In this document: positions 53,827-62,637 of the stretch, one piece after another
How positions within the stretch are numbered: position 1 is the stretch's first letter
Layout: every line of letters begins with the position of its first letter
From: JBNNGK01 sp050268245
GTDB lineage: Bacteria; Pseudomonadota; Gammaproteobacteria; Enterobacterales; Enterobacteriaceae
Assembly: GCF_050268245.1 (NCBI RefSeq)
Contig: NZ_JBNNGK010000005.1
Coordinates: 186,001-250,000 of the forward strand
Reading direction: 5' to 3'
Length of the DNA: 64,000 nucleotides
Program-made: the position numbers and the translations under genes
The notes under the pieces: generated by a model
The model's database searches: none
What the model was told of the DNA's origin: nothing
Seen by the model: the letters and a program-made list of their open reading frames with translations, nothing else

Positions 53827-54923
53827 AGAATTATTCCACCCTGAATTTAAAACCTTCAAATTTGAGAATAAGCCAAATCTCAAAAAGCACGCTGTTTTTG
53901 CCAAAGTTTTTAGTGACAAGACACGCTTGCCGACTTCATAGACCGGTAGGCCGATAAAGATGCGTAAGTATGAGACTTATTTCACAGATATGGTAGAGGT
54001 GAAGGTGGTATGGGAAATGCAGAAAATAACGCATTGGCGCGGTTTATCAACGCGTGATACCCGCCGTTACGGGGATTTAACCTCAATACCTGACAATGAA
54101 CTTTTAATGCTATTTTTTGTCTTAGCGCAATGCATGGCTTATTTATCACCAATTGTCTTTCCGGTTATGGGGTTATATCGGCCTGAAAACCCACATTTTT
54201 TTTGCTTATATTTGCCCTACGTATTGTATTGCTGACTGCCCATTTGCTCTTTGTAGGGTTGGCAAATCACGATCGGGGAGAAAGCGTTTGCGCCTCTTCA
54301 ACCTTGTTCTACAGGCTCAGCGTTTAAAGCACGCATAATTAATATTGGAAGATTATAAATCGACGTTATTAAACGTGGTTTGACGCTGTCATTCGGCGCA
54401 GGGCATCGCGATACCGTCATTTGCGTTTCCGGAATTGGCAACTATTATTATGGTGGGAGAGTTTACGATAGTATGAGTTTTATCCAATTCGGCATTATAA
54501 ACAAAGCAAATCTAACGTGAACGTCTATTGATATCGAAAAATGACGCATATAGCGTTCTGTACCAGCCTGTGGCCCGATTAATTTTGCAGATTGTTATTA
54601 GCAAAATAAATATTCTGCACAGTAAAACACCAAGAATAATAATAATCCTAACTATATTATTGCGTGCTTATTTAACACCATCACATCGTTATGATTTGGC
54701 CGCTCGATAAAATGGATATTGATACCAGAAATAATTCGAACAACAGGGCTGTGATAACCGGACGCCCCCCGCATGCCTGCTTAGGTAGGTGCTTCGGGGC
54801 GAAGCGGTGACCACGCCGGTGGCTTGAAGCGTAACAGATATAGCGCTTAGCTATTCCAAAGCAGGAAAGTTATGCGTTGATCTGGTCATGTATTGAATCC
54901 ATTTGTATCAATGCGGGGGAGTC
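53827..54923. other. Long AT-rich intergenic region
   Basis: About 1.1 kb between divergent gcd and the mutase gene. Short open frames (for example 53960-54235 and 54528-54710) have no recognisable product and no good ribosome-binding site. The last 200 bases include a GC-rich, foldable patch near 54763-54832 (for instance GCTTCG-GGG-CGAAGC at 54791-54805) in the presumed leader of the mutase mRNA. No cobalamin-riboswitch core was found there. Confidence 0.5.
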
Positions 54924-57104
54924 ATGCGAAAAACATATGCGACTAATCATATTCTACCTAACGTCATTCATACTTCTTATTATTTTGACTCACTGAGTGA
55001 ACGTTATTCCTGCCATGATTATAATCTGCTGCTAAAACCCGTTTATTGTCAGGACGATATCAGCACGTTTTCTTATACCAATACCTCACCGGGCGAGCCC
55101 CCTTATATTCGTGGGCCAAACGCCACCATGTATACAGTAAAACCGTGGACGATTAGACAATACGCCGGTTTTTCTACCAGCCAAGAGTCCAATACTTTTT
55201 ATCGCAAAGCGCTTGCTAGCGGCATGCAGGGCATTTCCGTAGCGTTTGACTTGGCGACGCATCGTGGATACGACTCAGATCACCCGCACGTGGAAGGCGA
55301 TGTGGGTAAGGCGGGCGTAGCGATTGATTCTGTAGACGATATGAAAGCGCTGTTTGAGGGCATACCACTCGGTGATGTTTCGGTTTCAATGACCATGAAC
55401 GGCGCAGTTTTACCCATTATGGCGGCGTATATTGTCGCAGCCGAAGAAAGCGGGGTATCAGCAAAACAACTGAAGGGAACCATCCAAAACGATATTTTAA
55501 AAGAGTTTATGGTGCGTAATACCTATATTTATCCGCCAACGCCATCTATGCGGATTGTCACCGATATACTCGCTTACACCGCGGAACACATGCCACAATT
55601 TAATGCGCTGTCGATCTCTGGTTATCACATGCAGGAGGCCGGGGCGCCAGATATGTTAGAGCTGGCTTTGACGCTGGCGAACGGCAAAGCCTATGTACAG
55701 GCGGCGCTCGATCGGGGCCTGAATATTGATAATTTTGCTGGCCGTTTAAGCTTCTTTTTCGGTATCGGTATGGACTTCTATGCCAATGTCGCCAAGTTAC
55801 GTGCCGCTCGTCTGCTGTGGTGCCAAATCATGCAGGCGTTTGGTGCTCAACACCCTAGATCCCTGAAGCTGCGCACTCATTGTCAAACATCCGGCTGGTC
55901 ACTAACGGAACACGATCCGTTGAACAATGTGGTTCGCACCACCATTGAAGCCATGGCTGCCGTTTTTGGTGGAACGCAATCGCTTCATACCAACGCATTC
56001 GATGAAGCGATGGGATTACCGACAGACCAGTCGGCTCGATTAGCCCGTAATACCCAATTAATCCTGCAGGAAGAAACCGCCATTTGTGATGTGGTTGATC
56101 CCTGGGCGGGTTCCTACATGATGGAAACGCTCACCATGGAGATAGCCGATGGTGCGCGAAAGATCATGACTGAAATCGGTGAGATGGGGGGAATGTTGAT
56201 TGCACTGGAAAACGGCTGGATAAAGCAGCAAATTGAACGTTGTTCAGCAAACACCCAAGCGAAGATCGATTCCGGCAACAAAGTTATCGTCGGCGTCAAT
56301 AAATACAAACTGCCGGGTGAGCGGGCGCAAGATGTGCGCTTTATTGATAACAGTAAAGTTCGTGCTGAACAAATCGCTCGCTTGACCACACTACGGCAGA
56401 ACCGCAATGAACAACACGTCACGCGAGCTTTAGCCGCACTGACAGAGTGTGCTCGCAGCGAAGGTAATTTATTGGCCGCCGCCATCGCGGCGATTCGCTT
56501 GCGCGCCACCGTCGGCGAAGTGACGGAAGCACTGGTGCAGGTGTGGGGGCGTTATCAGGCTGAGCCTCAGTTTGTCGCCGACGTGTATGGTGCCGCCCTC
56601 AAGGATGATCCGAAATGGCAGCCGGTGGAAACGCGTATTGAAGCACTCACTCGGCAACTCGGAACCCGCCCCAAAATTCTGATCGCCAAAATGGGGCAGG
56701 ATGGACACGATCGCGGGGCAAAGGTGGTCGCTTCTGGCCTGCATGACATGGGATTTGAGGTGATGCTAAGTGCATTATTCCAAACGCCAGAAGAGGTGGT
56801 ACAGCAAGCCTGTACCTACCACTGCCACGCTATTGGGGTTTCATCTCTGGTGGCAGGCCACAACACGCTGATCCCGATGTTAATGACGGCGTTAGCGGCT
56901 TCCGGCCGCGGCAATATTATCGTATTCGTAGGTGGCGTGATTCCCGCTGCCGATTATTCCTTTTTGTTCGATGTGGGGGTGGCTGACATTTTTGGCCCGG
57001 GTACCCCATTACTGACCTGCGCCGATCGCATTCTTGAACACTTGGAACGTCAGCAAGTTTCTCAAATGGCATCGGCAACTATGACTACGGTAAAAACCAA
57101 GTGA
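54924..57104 (+). CDS. Methylmalonyl-CoA mutase (B12-dependent), fused catalytic and cobalamin domains
   Basis: Interconverts succinyl-CoA and (R)-methylmalonyl-CoA with adenosylcobalamin. The 726 residues contain the whole large chain. RQYAGFSTSQESN (with the substrate-binding Tyr) and FMVRNTYIYPP (with the Arg that separates mutases acting on a carboxylated substrate from isobutyryl-CoA mutases) are both intact. GYHMQEAGA follows. The C-terminal B12 domain has the cobalt-ligand motif GQDGHDRGAK near residue 595. The ATG at 54924 follows GGGGGAG. No small subunit, MeaB chaperone or epimerase is adjacent. A KAS III-like gene starts 7 bp later. Confidence 0.93.
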   Translation: MRKTYATNHILPNVIHTSYYFDSLSERYSCHDYNLLLKPVYCQDDISTFSYTNTSPGEPPYIRGPNATMYTVKPWTIRQYAGFSTSQESNTFYRKALASGMQGISVAFDLATHRGYDSDHPHVEGDVGKAGVAIDSVDDMKALFEGIPLGDVSVSMTMNGAVLPIMAAYIVAAEESGVSAKQLKGTIQNDILKEFMVRNTYIYPPTPSMRIVTDILAYTAEHMPQFNALSISGYHMQEAGAPDMLELALTLANGKAYVQAALDRGLNIDNFAGRLSFFFGIGMDFYANVAKLRAARLLWCQIMQAFGAQHPRSLKLRTHCQTSGWSLTEHDPLNNVVRTTIEAMAAVFGGTQSLHTNAFDEAMGLPTDQSARLARNTQLILQEETAICDVVDPWAGSYMMETLTMEIADGARKIMTEIGEMGGMLIALENGWIKQQIERCSANTQAKIDSGNKVIVGVNKYKLPGERAQDVRFIDNSKVRAEQIARLTTLRQNRNEQHVTRALAALTECARSEGNLLAAAIAAIRLRATVGEVTEALVQVWGRYQAEPQFVADVYGAALKDDPKWQPVETRIEALTRQLGTRPKILIAKMGQDGHDRGAKVVASGLHDMGFEVMLSALFQTPEEVVQQACTYHCHAIGVSSLVAGHNTLIPMLMTALAASGRGNIIVFVGGVIPAADYSFLFDVGVADIFGPGTPLLTCADRILEHLERQQVSQMASATMTTVKTK

Positions 57105-57111
57105 GGCAAAG

Positions 57112-58209
57112 ATGGGCGATGAACAGCAAGGCCAAACTTTCCAGTATAAACTGGCAGGGATATCCACGTTGGTTGGACGCGTCGTGCCGATGGATGAATG
57201 GGCAGAGAGCTTTAAAATTCCGCACCGGAAGAAACCAGGGCAATATTTAACCGGTGAGGATATCCAAAAAATCATTGGCCCGGTGGAATCTAAAAGCTGG
57301 GATCCTGATTTATTTGGCGATTTTAATCACGTCGTCAACGTCGCAAAGGAAGCCATGCTGAGTGCCGGGCTCACCCCAAATGATGTCGACGTCGTGATGG
57401 TGGCCAGCAGTACCCCTTATGAAGTTCAACTGGATTATGACTCCTTTCGCTTATTGCGTGCGTTAGGTATTCCCGATCATATCCCACCTTTACAGTTGGC
57501 CGCGGGTTGCGCGGGTATGGCGCGCGCCTTATCGTTAGCCGCCCGTTTGAAAGCAAAAAATATTCTGGTCGTGACCTATGAAGTATCTAGCCTGTACATG
57601 GTTTCGCCGATTTATCGTTATAACAAAACGCATCCGCTGCGCGACTCGCTATGGGCTTCGCCAGCGCTGTTTTCTGATGGTATTGCCGCAGTCGTATTAC
57701 GACACCACGAAGAAGCCGAAGGCTATAGCCTGTATAGCCGCGATTCGTTGTCATTTGGTGATGAGGCCGGGTTTGACGATCCCCTGATTCACTATCCTGG
57801 CGGCGGAGCACTCAACCCCCCAGGGATCGATAATAACGAGGAGTTGGCGTGCTATGCCATGGCGGGCGACCAAACCAAGCGCTACTACGCGAAGGGCATG
57901 AAACTAAACCACTTGGGTTTAGCACAATACAACCGTCATTATCACCAGGAAGTCGCACGAATTTATACGCATCAAGCCAGCCCCAATATGGTCGAAAATT
58001 ATATTGAACAATACTGCCAGGAAAATGATGTTGATCGCGCCAAGTTCAGCACCAACGCCCGTCGCTATGGCAATCTGGTGATTCCGAGCACCTTGAAACT
58101 GATTCATGATGATCTGCAACAGAATCGGCTCCATTCTGGCGATCGCATCGCCGTGCTCGTTGTGGGAGCAGGCCCGGAAAGAGGGGCGTTCACCATTGAC
58201 GTTGAATAA
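57112..58209 (+). CDS. FabH/KAS III-like condensing enzyme
   Basis: A 365-residue KAS III-superfamily protein with the full Cys-His-Asn triad: nucleophile in AAGCAGMARAL, His in THQASPNMV and Asn in RYGNLVIPSTL. It therefore should be an active acyl-CoA condensing or acyl-transfer enzyme, not a decayed one. It differs from housekeeping FabH in a longer N terminus (DEWAESFKIPHRKKP) and an insertion around residues 215-250. Close coupling to a methylmalonyl-CoA mutase suggests that it uses methylmalonyl- or succinyl-derived units to start or extend an acyl chain. Confidence 0.85.
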   Translation: MGDEQQGQTFQYKLAGISTLVGRVVPMDEWAESFKIPHRKKPGQYLTGEDIQKIIGPVESKSWDPDLFGDFNHVVNVAKEAMLSAGLTPNDVDVVMVASSTPYEVQLDYDSFRLLRALGIPDHIPPLQLAAGCAGMARALSLAARLKAKNILVVTYEVSSLYMVSPIYRYNKTHPLRDSLWASPALFSDGIAAVVLRHHEEAEGYSLYSRDSLSFGDEAGFDDPLIHYPGGGALNPPGIDNNEELACYAMAGDQTKRYYAKGMKLNHLGLAQYNRHYHQEVARIYTHQASPNMVENYIEQYCQENDVDRAKFSTNARRYGNLVIPSTLKLIHDDLQQNRLHSGDRIAVLVVGAGPERGAFTIDVE

Positions 58210-58213
58210 GGTT

Positions 58214-58237
58214 TCAGGCCGGAGTCACTCGGCCTGA
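58214..58237. terminator. Hairpin between convergent KAS III-like and LysR genes
   Basis: TCAGGCCGGAGT pairs with ACTCGGCCTGA with one bulged G. It sits exactly between two convergent stops, so a two-way terminator is likely, but no T-run is present on either side. Confidence 0.4.
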
Positions 58238-58240
58238 GCG

Positions 58241-59128
58241 CTAGGCTAATTGTTCCGGCGCGTGTTGGCGCATCCAATCGATAAAACTACGATGCTTGGC
58301 ACTGGTACGTAAATCCTGCCGCCATAGCAAGTGGATAGGGCGTGGTGAGGGTAAAACATGCTCTAGCAGGCTGACCAATCTGCCTTGCGCTATATCCTCT
58401 GCTAATAGCAAGTGTGGTTGCATAATCAGTCCGGCGCCGGCCAGCGCCGCTTTTCTCAATGCCTGGCCATCATTACAATTGAACACCGTATTTTCCGGCC
58501 ATAAAGGGAGATCACCACTACGCCAATTATTTTGTTTATTCCATAACGTATTGCGCAGACAGCGATGTAGTGGCAGCTCATTGATGTGTTGCGGAGCCGG
58601 ATGCGTGGCCAAATAGCTCGGGGCTGCGGCAATGACCATGTGATAACTGCCAAGCCGATGGGCGACAAGTGGGCTGTCTGGGGGCAGTTGGCCGACACGG
58701 ACAGCAAAATCAAATCCTTCTGCGATCACATCCGCGAAATGATCGCTCAACTCCAATTCGAGATAAACGTCAGGAAATTGTCGTTGGAATTCGCTGCACA
58801 ATGTCGCCATCACACAACTGCCCAAAGTTTTGGGTGCCGTGATGCGCAGACTGCCTGCTGGAAATTGCCGCAAACTCTCGATGCGGCTTTCGGCGTTGCG
58901 TAACCCAGCAATCACCGCAGCGCTTTCCTGATACCAAACTTTCCCTGCTTCTGTCAGGTGCTGACGCCGCGTATTACGCTGAAGTAAACGCGTTTGTAGC
59001 TCGCTTTCAAGTTGAGCGATTAACTTACCGACCATAACGGCTGAAATATCCAGCCGTTTGGCCGCGTCAGTGAAATTTCCACTTTCAACAACGACAAGGA
59101 AAACTTCCATACAGCGTAATTTATTCAT
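58241..59128 (-). CDS. LysR-family transcriptional regulator
   Basis: A 295-residue LysR regulator: N-terminal winged helix (CMEVFLVVVESGNFTDAAKRLDIS), dimer helix, and a periplasmic-binding-like effector domain from about residue 90. It belongs to the branch with GSLRITAPKTLGSCVMATL. It is divergent from the short-chain dehydrogenase 103 bp away, its probable target. Confidence 0.92.
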   Translation of the reverse strand: MNKLRCMEVFLVVVESGNFTDAAKRLDISAVMVGKLIAQLESELQTRLLQRNTRRQHLTEAGKVWYQESAAVIAGLRNAESRIESLRQFPAGSLRITAPKTLGSCVMATLCSEFQRQFPDVYLELELSDHFADVIAEGFDFAVRVGQLPPDSPLVAHRLGSYHMVIAAAPSYLATHPAPQHINELPLHRCLRNTLWNKQNNWRSGDLPLWPENTVFNCNDGQALRKAALAGAGLIMQPHLLLAEDIAQGRLVSLLEHVLPSPRPIHLLWRQDLRTSAKHRSFIDWMRQHAPEQLA

Positions 59129-59231
59129 AATTGCTAACTTTTAGTTTGGAATGAGCGAATTATTTAGCCATTTATCAGCTGATTGAACAGTATCATTATG
59201 CGATGGAGTTTAACTGCATTGGAGAGAAAAA

Positions 59232-59828
59232 ATGAAAATAATGGTGATTGGTGCCAGTGGCACCCTCGGTCGCGGGATTGTGAAAGAACTGAAGAGCGAC
59301 CACGAAATTATCTGCGTCGGTAAAACGCGGGGAGACCTACAGGTTGATTTAACCCAAGAAAGCAGCATTCGCACGCTATTTGCTCGCAGTGGCAAAGTTG
59401 ATGCTATTGTCGCAGCCACCGGAGGGGTACATTTTGGCCCTCTAGCTGACATGACATCAACTCAATTTAATTCTGGTCTGCAAGACAAGCTAATGGGGCA
59501 GGTTCAACTGGTGTTGATCGGCAAAGATTATCTTACCGCCGGCGGATCGTTCACGCTGACGACCGGTATTTTGGCACAACAGCCAATCCGTAGCGGTGTG
59601 AATGCCACGGTGGTGAATGGCGCGTTGGAAAGTTTTGTGTTGGCAGCAGCCAGTGAATTGCCAGGTTTACGGATCAATGCGGTTAGCCCAACGGTATTGA
59701 CGGAGTCACTTGATAAATATGCCGCTTACTTCCCAGGTTTTGAAAGCGCTCCGGTTAATCGAGTCGCGTTGGCCTACCGGCGCAGTATTGAAGGTATCGA
59801 CAATGGTCATGTTTATCGCATTTGGTAA
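59232..59828 (+). CDS. Short-chain dehydrogenase-like protein without the usual Tyr-Lys pair
   Basis: A 198-residue Rossmann-fold protein with the NAD(P) loop GASGTLGRGIV and a DLQVDLTQ strand. At the place where SDR enzymes carry Ser...Tyr-x3-Lys it reads TTGILAQQ and GVNATVVNGALESF, so neither Tyr nor Lys is present. It may bind cofactor without classic SDR catalysis. GGAGAG lies just before the ATG. Control by the divergent LysR gene is likely. Confidence 0.82.
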   Translation: MKIMVIGASGTLGRGIVKELKSDHEIICVGKTRGDLQVDLTQESSIRTLFARSGKVDAIVAATGGVHFGPLADMTSTQFNSGLQDKLMGQVQLVLIGKDYLTAGGSFTLTTGILAQQPIRSGVNATVVNGALESFVLAAASELPGLRINAVSPTVLTESLDKYAAYFPGFESAPVNRVALAYRRSIEGIDNGHVYRIW

Positions 59829-59891
59829 GCGGCTGCGTAAATTTGTCCCTTTTCAAATGCCGTGAGTTACGCCATATTGTTCGCGCTTTAT

Positions 59892-59910
59892 GATAAAAAA
59901 AATCATTATC
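59892..59910 (+). promoter_or_regulatory. Fur box
   Basis: The 19 bases GATAAAAAAAATCATTATC agree with the Fur consensus (GATAATGATAATCATTATC) at 16 positions, 19 bp before the start codon of an iron-complex binding protein. Iron repression is therefore very likely. Confidence 0.85.
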
Positions 59911-59929
59911 ATTTGTAAGGGTGACAATA

Positions 59930-61051
59930 ATGAAGGTATGGCGGATATTTTTGGGGATGATTGGTGTGCTGACGTTGTTTTCTGCAACGGCAGCTCCGAT
60001 CGAGATAACTGACGTTAGTGGCCGTAAGGTCACACTGCCCGGGGTCGCACAACGCATTATTTTGGGCGAAGGGCGACAAATGTATCTACTCGCGGCATTT
60101 GATACTGATGCACCTTTCAAACGCGTAGTCGGTTGGCGTGACGATTTCCACAAAGCGGATTATGACGGTTATAAAGCCTATGAGGACAAATACCCGCAAA
60201 TAAAACAGCTACCGACGTTTGGTGGAGCCAAAGACGGCACGTTTAATGTGGAACAAGCATTAACTTTGAAGCCGGATTTGGTGCTGATGAACTTGGAATC
60301 CAAAGCGGCCACCGATGAAGGCGGGTTAATCGAGAAGCTAGACAAATTGGGCATACCCGTCGTTTTTATCGATTTTCGGGAAAAACCGTTCGAAAACGCA
60401 GAAAAAAGTATCCATATTATGGGGCAGATAGTCGGCAAGCCACAGCGTGCTGAGCAGATTATCCGCTTTCGGCAACAGCAGATTGATATTGTAACGTCGC
60501 GTTTGGCGAATTTTCACGGGCACCGCCCGCGCGTGATGATTGACCGTGCCGGGGGCTATGACGAGGAATGCTGCATGTCATTTGGCGATGAGAACTTTGG
60601 CCGCATGGTTGAAATAACCGGTGGGCAAAATATCGCCAAAGGATTAATTCCCGGTACGTTTGGCTCGCTCAATCCAGAGCAAATCATCGCCAGTAATCCA
60701 GAGGTGGTCATCGTCACCGGCGCTAACTGGAAAAACTATAATACCGTGGGAAAATGGGTTGGAGTGGGCCCAGGAGCCGATGTGGTGAAAGCGAAAAGCC
60801 GTTTGCAGGCACTGATGCAACGCGCTGTATTCAAAACCTTAGCCGTCGCACATAATGGCAACGTACATGCTATTTGGCACCAGTTTTACGACAGTCCGTA
60901 TCAGTTTATCGCCATTCAGGCGATCGCTAAATGGTTACATCCGGAGTTATTCAAAGACTTGGATCCCGATGCGACTTTCCGCGAATTCCATGAGCGCTTC
61001 CTACCGTTACCTTACCGGCCGGGCTATTGGGTTTCATTACCTGCCGCGTAA
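59930..61051 (+). CDS. Iron-siderophore ABC transporter substrate-binding protein (FepB/BtuF-like)
   Basis: A 373-residue periplasmic binding protein of the helical-backbone class for ferric siderophores, heme or cobalamin. It has a signal peptide (IFLGMIGVLTLFSATA), then ITDVSGRKVTLPGVAQRIIL, the usual opening, and a long C-terminal lobe with LNPEQIIASNPEVVIVTGAN. The start at ATG 59930 has AAGG 9 nt upstream; the GTG at 59921 is less likely. No permease or ATPase gene follows, so it is a stand-alone receptor in this window. A strong Fur box supports an iron role. Confidence 0.87.
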   Translation: MKVWRIFLGMIGVLTLFSATAAPIEITDVSGRKVTLPGVAQRIILGEGRQMYLLAAFDTDAPFKRVVGWRDDFHKADYDGYKAYEDKYPQIKQLPTFGGAKDGTFNVEQALTLKPDLVLMNLESKAATDEGGLIEKLDKLGIPVVFIDFREKPFENAEKSIHIMGQIVGKPQRAEQIIRFRQQQIDIVTSRLANFHGHRPRVMIDRAGGYDEECCMSFGDENFGRMVEITGGQNIAKGLIPGTFGSLNPEQIIASNPEVVIVTGANWKNYNTVGKWVGVGPGADVVKAKSRLQALMQRAVFKTLAVAHNGNVHAIWHQFYDSPYQFIAIQAIAKWLHPELFKDLDPDATFREFHERFLPLPYRPGYWVSLPAA

Positions 61052-61110
61052 CGGTGATATCAGCAAGTCAAGATCCTCCGGCATAGCCGACGGTTTTTAA
61101 CTGCATACAA

Positions 61111-61145
61111 AAAAAGCCGATAACGTAAATGGTTATCGGCTTTTT
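61111..61145. terminator. Bidirectional Rho-independent terminator
   Basis: AAAAAGCCGATAAC pairs with GTTATCGGCTTTTT around a 7-nt loop, giving an A-tract/T-tract terminator in both directions between convergent genes. Confidence 0.9.
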
Positions 61146-61161
61146 CACGGTAACGATGCGG

Positions 61162-62634
61162 TTACGCCGCTAAAATCTCTTTAGCCGTGCGCTCAACCAA
61201 CATCAGCAAGACTTTAACATCTTCCAGGCTCACCGTTGGGTTCAATAACGTCAGTTTCAAACAGGTCACGCCGTTAAACTCAGTGACGCCAACGTTGGCA
61301 CGCCCCGATGCTAATAAGGCATCGCCAATCTTTTGATTGAGCAAAGCGACGGCGCCTTCACTGTGTTGGGTCGGCTGTTCTGGACGATAGCGGAACAGAA
61401 CACTGGCTAATTGCGGTTGCATCACTAATTCAAAATCAGCCTGATCGGTGACATAGGCGGCCACTTCGCGTGACAACGTCACGCCATGATCAATGATCTC
61501 TGCGTAGTGTTTTTGCCCTAACGCTTCCAATCCCATCCACAGTTTTAATGCATCAAACCGGCGCGTGGTTTGTAACGATTTAGATACCAGGTTGGGGACA
61601 CCTTGGGCTTCATCAAATTCAGAGTTTAAGTAAGCCGCCTGATAACGCATGAGCTCGTAATGACGTGCTTCTTTCAATAAGAAAGCGCCACAGCTAATAG
61701 TCTGGAAAAACTGCTTATGGAAATCCAGCGTGACGGAATCAACCAACTCAATGCCATCCAAATAATCACGATATTTTTCTGACAATAACAGGGCACCACC
61801 CCAGGCAGCATCAACATGTAACCAGATCTGATGTTCCGCGGCCACGCTGGCAATCGCTCGTAATGGGTCGATTGCGCCAGCATCGGTGGTACCGGCGGTG
61901 GCGACGATAGCCAGAATCTGCTCACCATTGGCCTGTGCCTGTGCCACTTTTTCTGCCAAATCATGCACATCCATGCGGGCAAAGCGATCGGTTTTGACCA
62001 GCGTGACAGATTGGTAACCTAAGCCCAGCAGCGCCATGTTCTTTTGCACCGAGAAGTGGGCATTTTCGGAACACAGTACTTTGATTTTCCGCAGATTACC
62101 GACCAAACCATCTTGTTGGACAGAGTGCCCCTGACGGGCGAAGAACGCATCGCGCGCCAGCATCAACCCCATCAGGTTACTTTGGGTGCCACCGCTAGTG
62201 AAGACGCCCGCATCGCCCGGCTGATAGCCCACTTGAGTACGCAACCATTCGATCAGTTTCATCTCAATCAGGGTAGCCGACGGGCTTTGATCCCAAGAGT
62301 CCATACTTTGGTTGGTGGCATTGATCAGCACCTCTGCCGCCTGACTGATAACCAGGCTCGGGCAGTGCAAATGCGCGACACACTGCGGGTGATGCACCGA
62401 CAGGCTGTCTTTCAAGAAATATTCCACTGCACGCTCAATCGCCGCCTCGTTACCTAATCCTTGAGGATTAAATTCCAGACGTATACGTTCGCGTAGCTCC
62501 GCCACGGTTTTGCCCTGATACATTTGCGGCTGCTGCAACCATTGCACCACAGCCTGGCTACTCTGAGCGATTGCTTGCTGATAGGCTTCGGCGCTTTGCG
62601 GCGAGCCTGACAGAATAGGGTTAAACTTGGACAT
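61162..62634 (-). CDS. ddc: L-2,4-diaminobutyrate decarboxylase
   Basis: PLP-dependent group II decarboxylase that makes 1,3-diaminopropane from L-2,4-diaminobutyrate. The 490 residues show TSGGTQSNLMGL, HVDAAWGGALLLS and the cofactor Lys in TLDFHKQFFQTISCGAF. It is 3 bp from the transaminase gene on the same strand, the arrangement of dat-ddc in Acinetobacter and enterobacteria. The product can be used in norspermidine or in hydroxamate siderophores. Confidence 0.92.
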   Translation of the reverse strand: MSKFNPILSGSPQSAEAYQQAIAQSSQAVVQWLQQPQMYQGKTVAELRERIRLEFNPQGLGNEAAIERAVEYFLKDSLSVHHPQCVAHLHCPSLVISQAAEVLINATNQSMDSWDQSPSATLIEMKLIEWLRTQVGYQPGDAGVFTSGGTQSNLMGLMLARDAFFARQGHSVQQDGLVGNLRKIKVLCSENAHFSVQKNMALLGLGYQSVTLVKTDRFARMDVHDLAEKVAQAQANGEQILAIVATAGTTDAGAIDPLRAIASVAAEHQIWLHVDAAWGGALLLSEKYRDYLDGIELVDSVTLDFHKQFFQTISCGAFLLKEARHYELMRYQAAYLNSEFDEAQGVPNLVSKSLQTTRRFDALKLWMGLEALGQKHYAEIIDHGVTLSREVAAYVTDQADFELVMQPQLASVLFRYRPEQPTQHSEGAVALLNQKIGDALLASGRANVGVTEFNGVTCLKLTLLNPTVSLEDVKVLLMLVERTAKEILAA

Positions 62635-62637
62635 TAA

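Noticed and set aside
53960..54235. A 91-codon open frame in the gcd-mutase gap
   Set aside because: No ribosome-binding site, no recognisable sequence, lies in AT-rich DNA; other frames there overlap it equally well.
54720..54900. Cobalamin riboswitch upstream of the methylmalonyl-CoA mutase gene
   Set aside because: The region folds, but the conserved core (GCCACTG box, B12-box type sequence) is not there.
54924..57104. Isobutyryl-CoA or hydroxyisobutyryl-CoA mutase
   Set aside because: The Tyr and Arg that bind the methylmalonyl carboxylate are both kept, and the cobalamin domain is fused.
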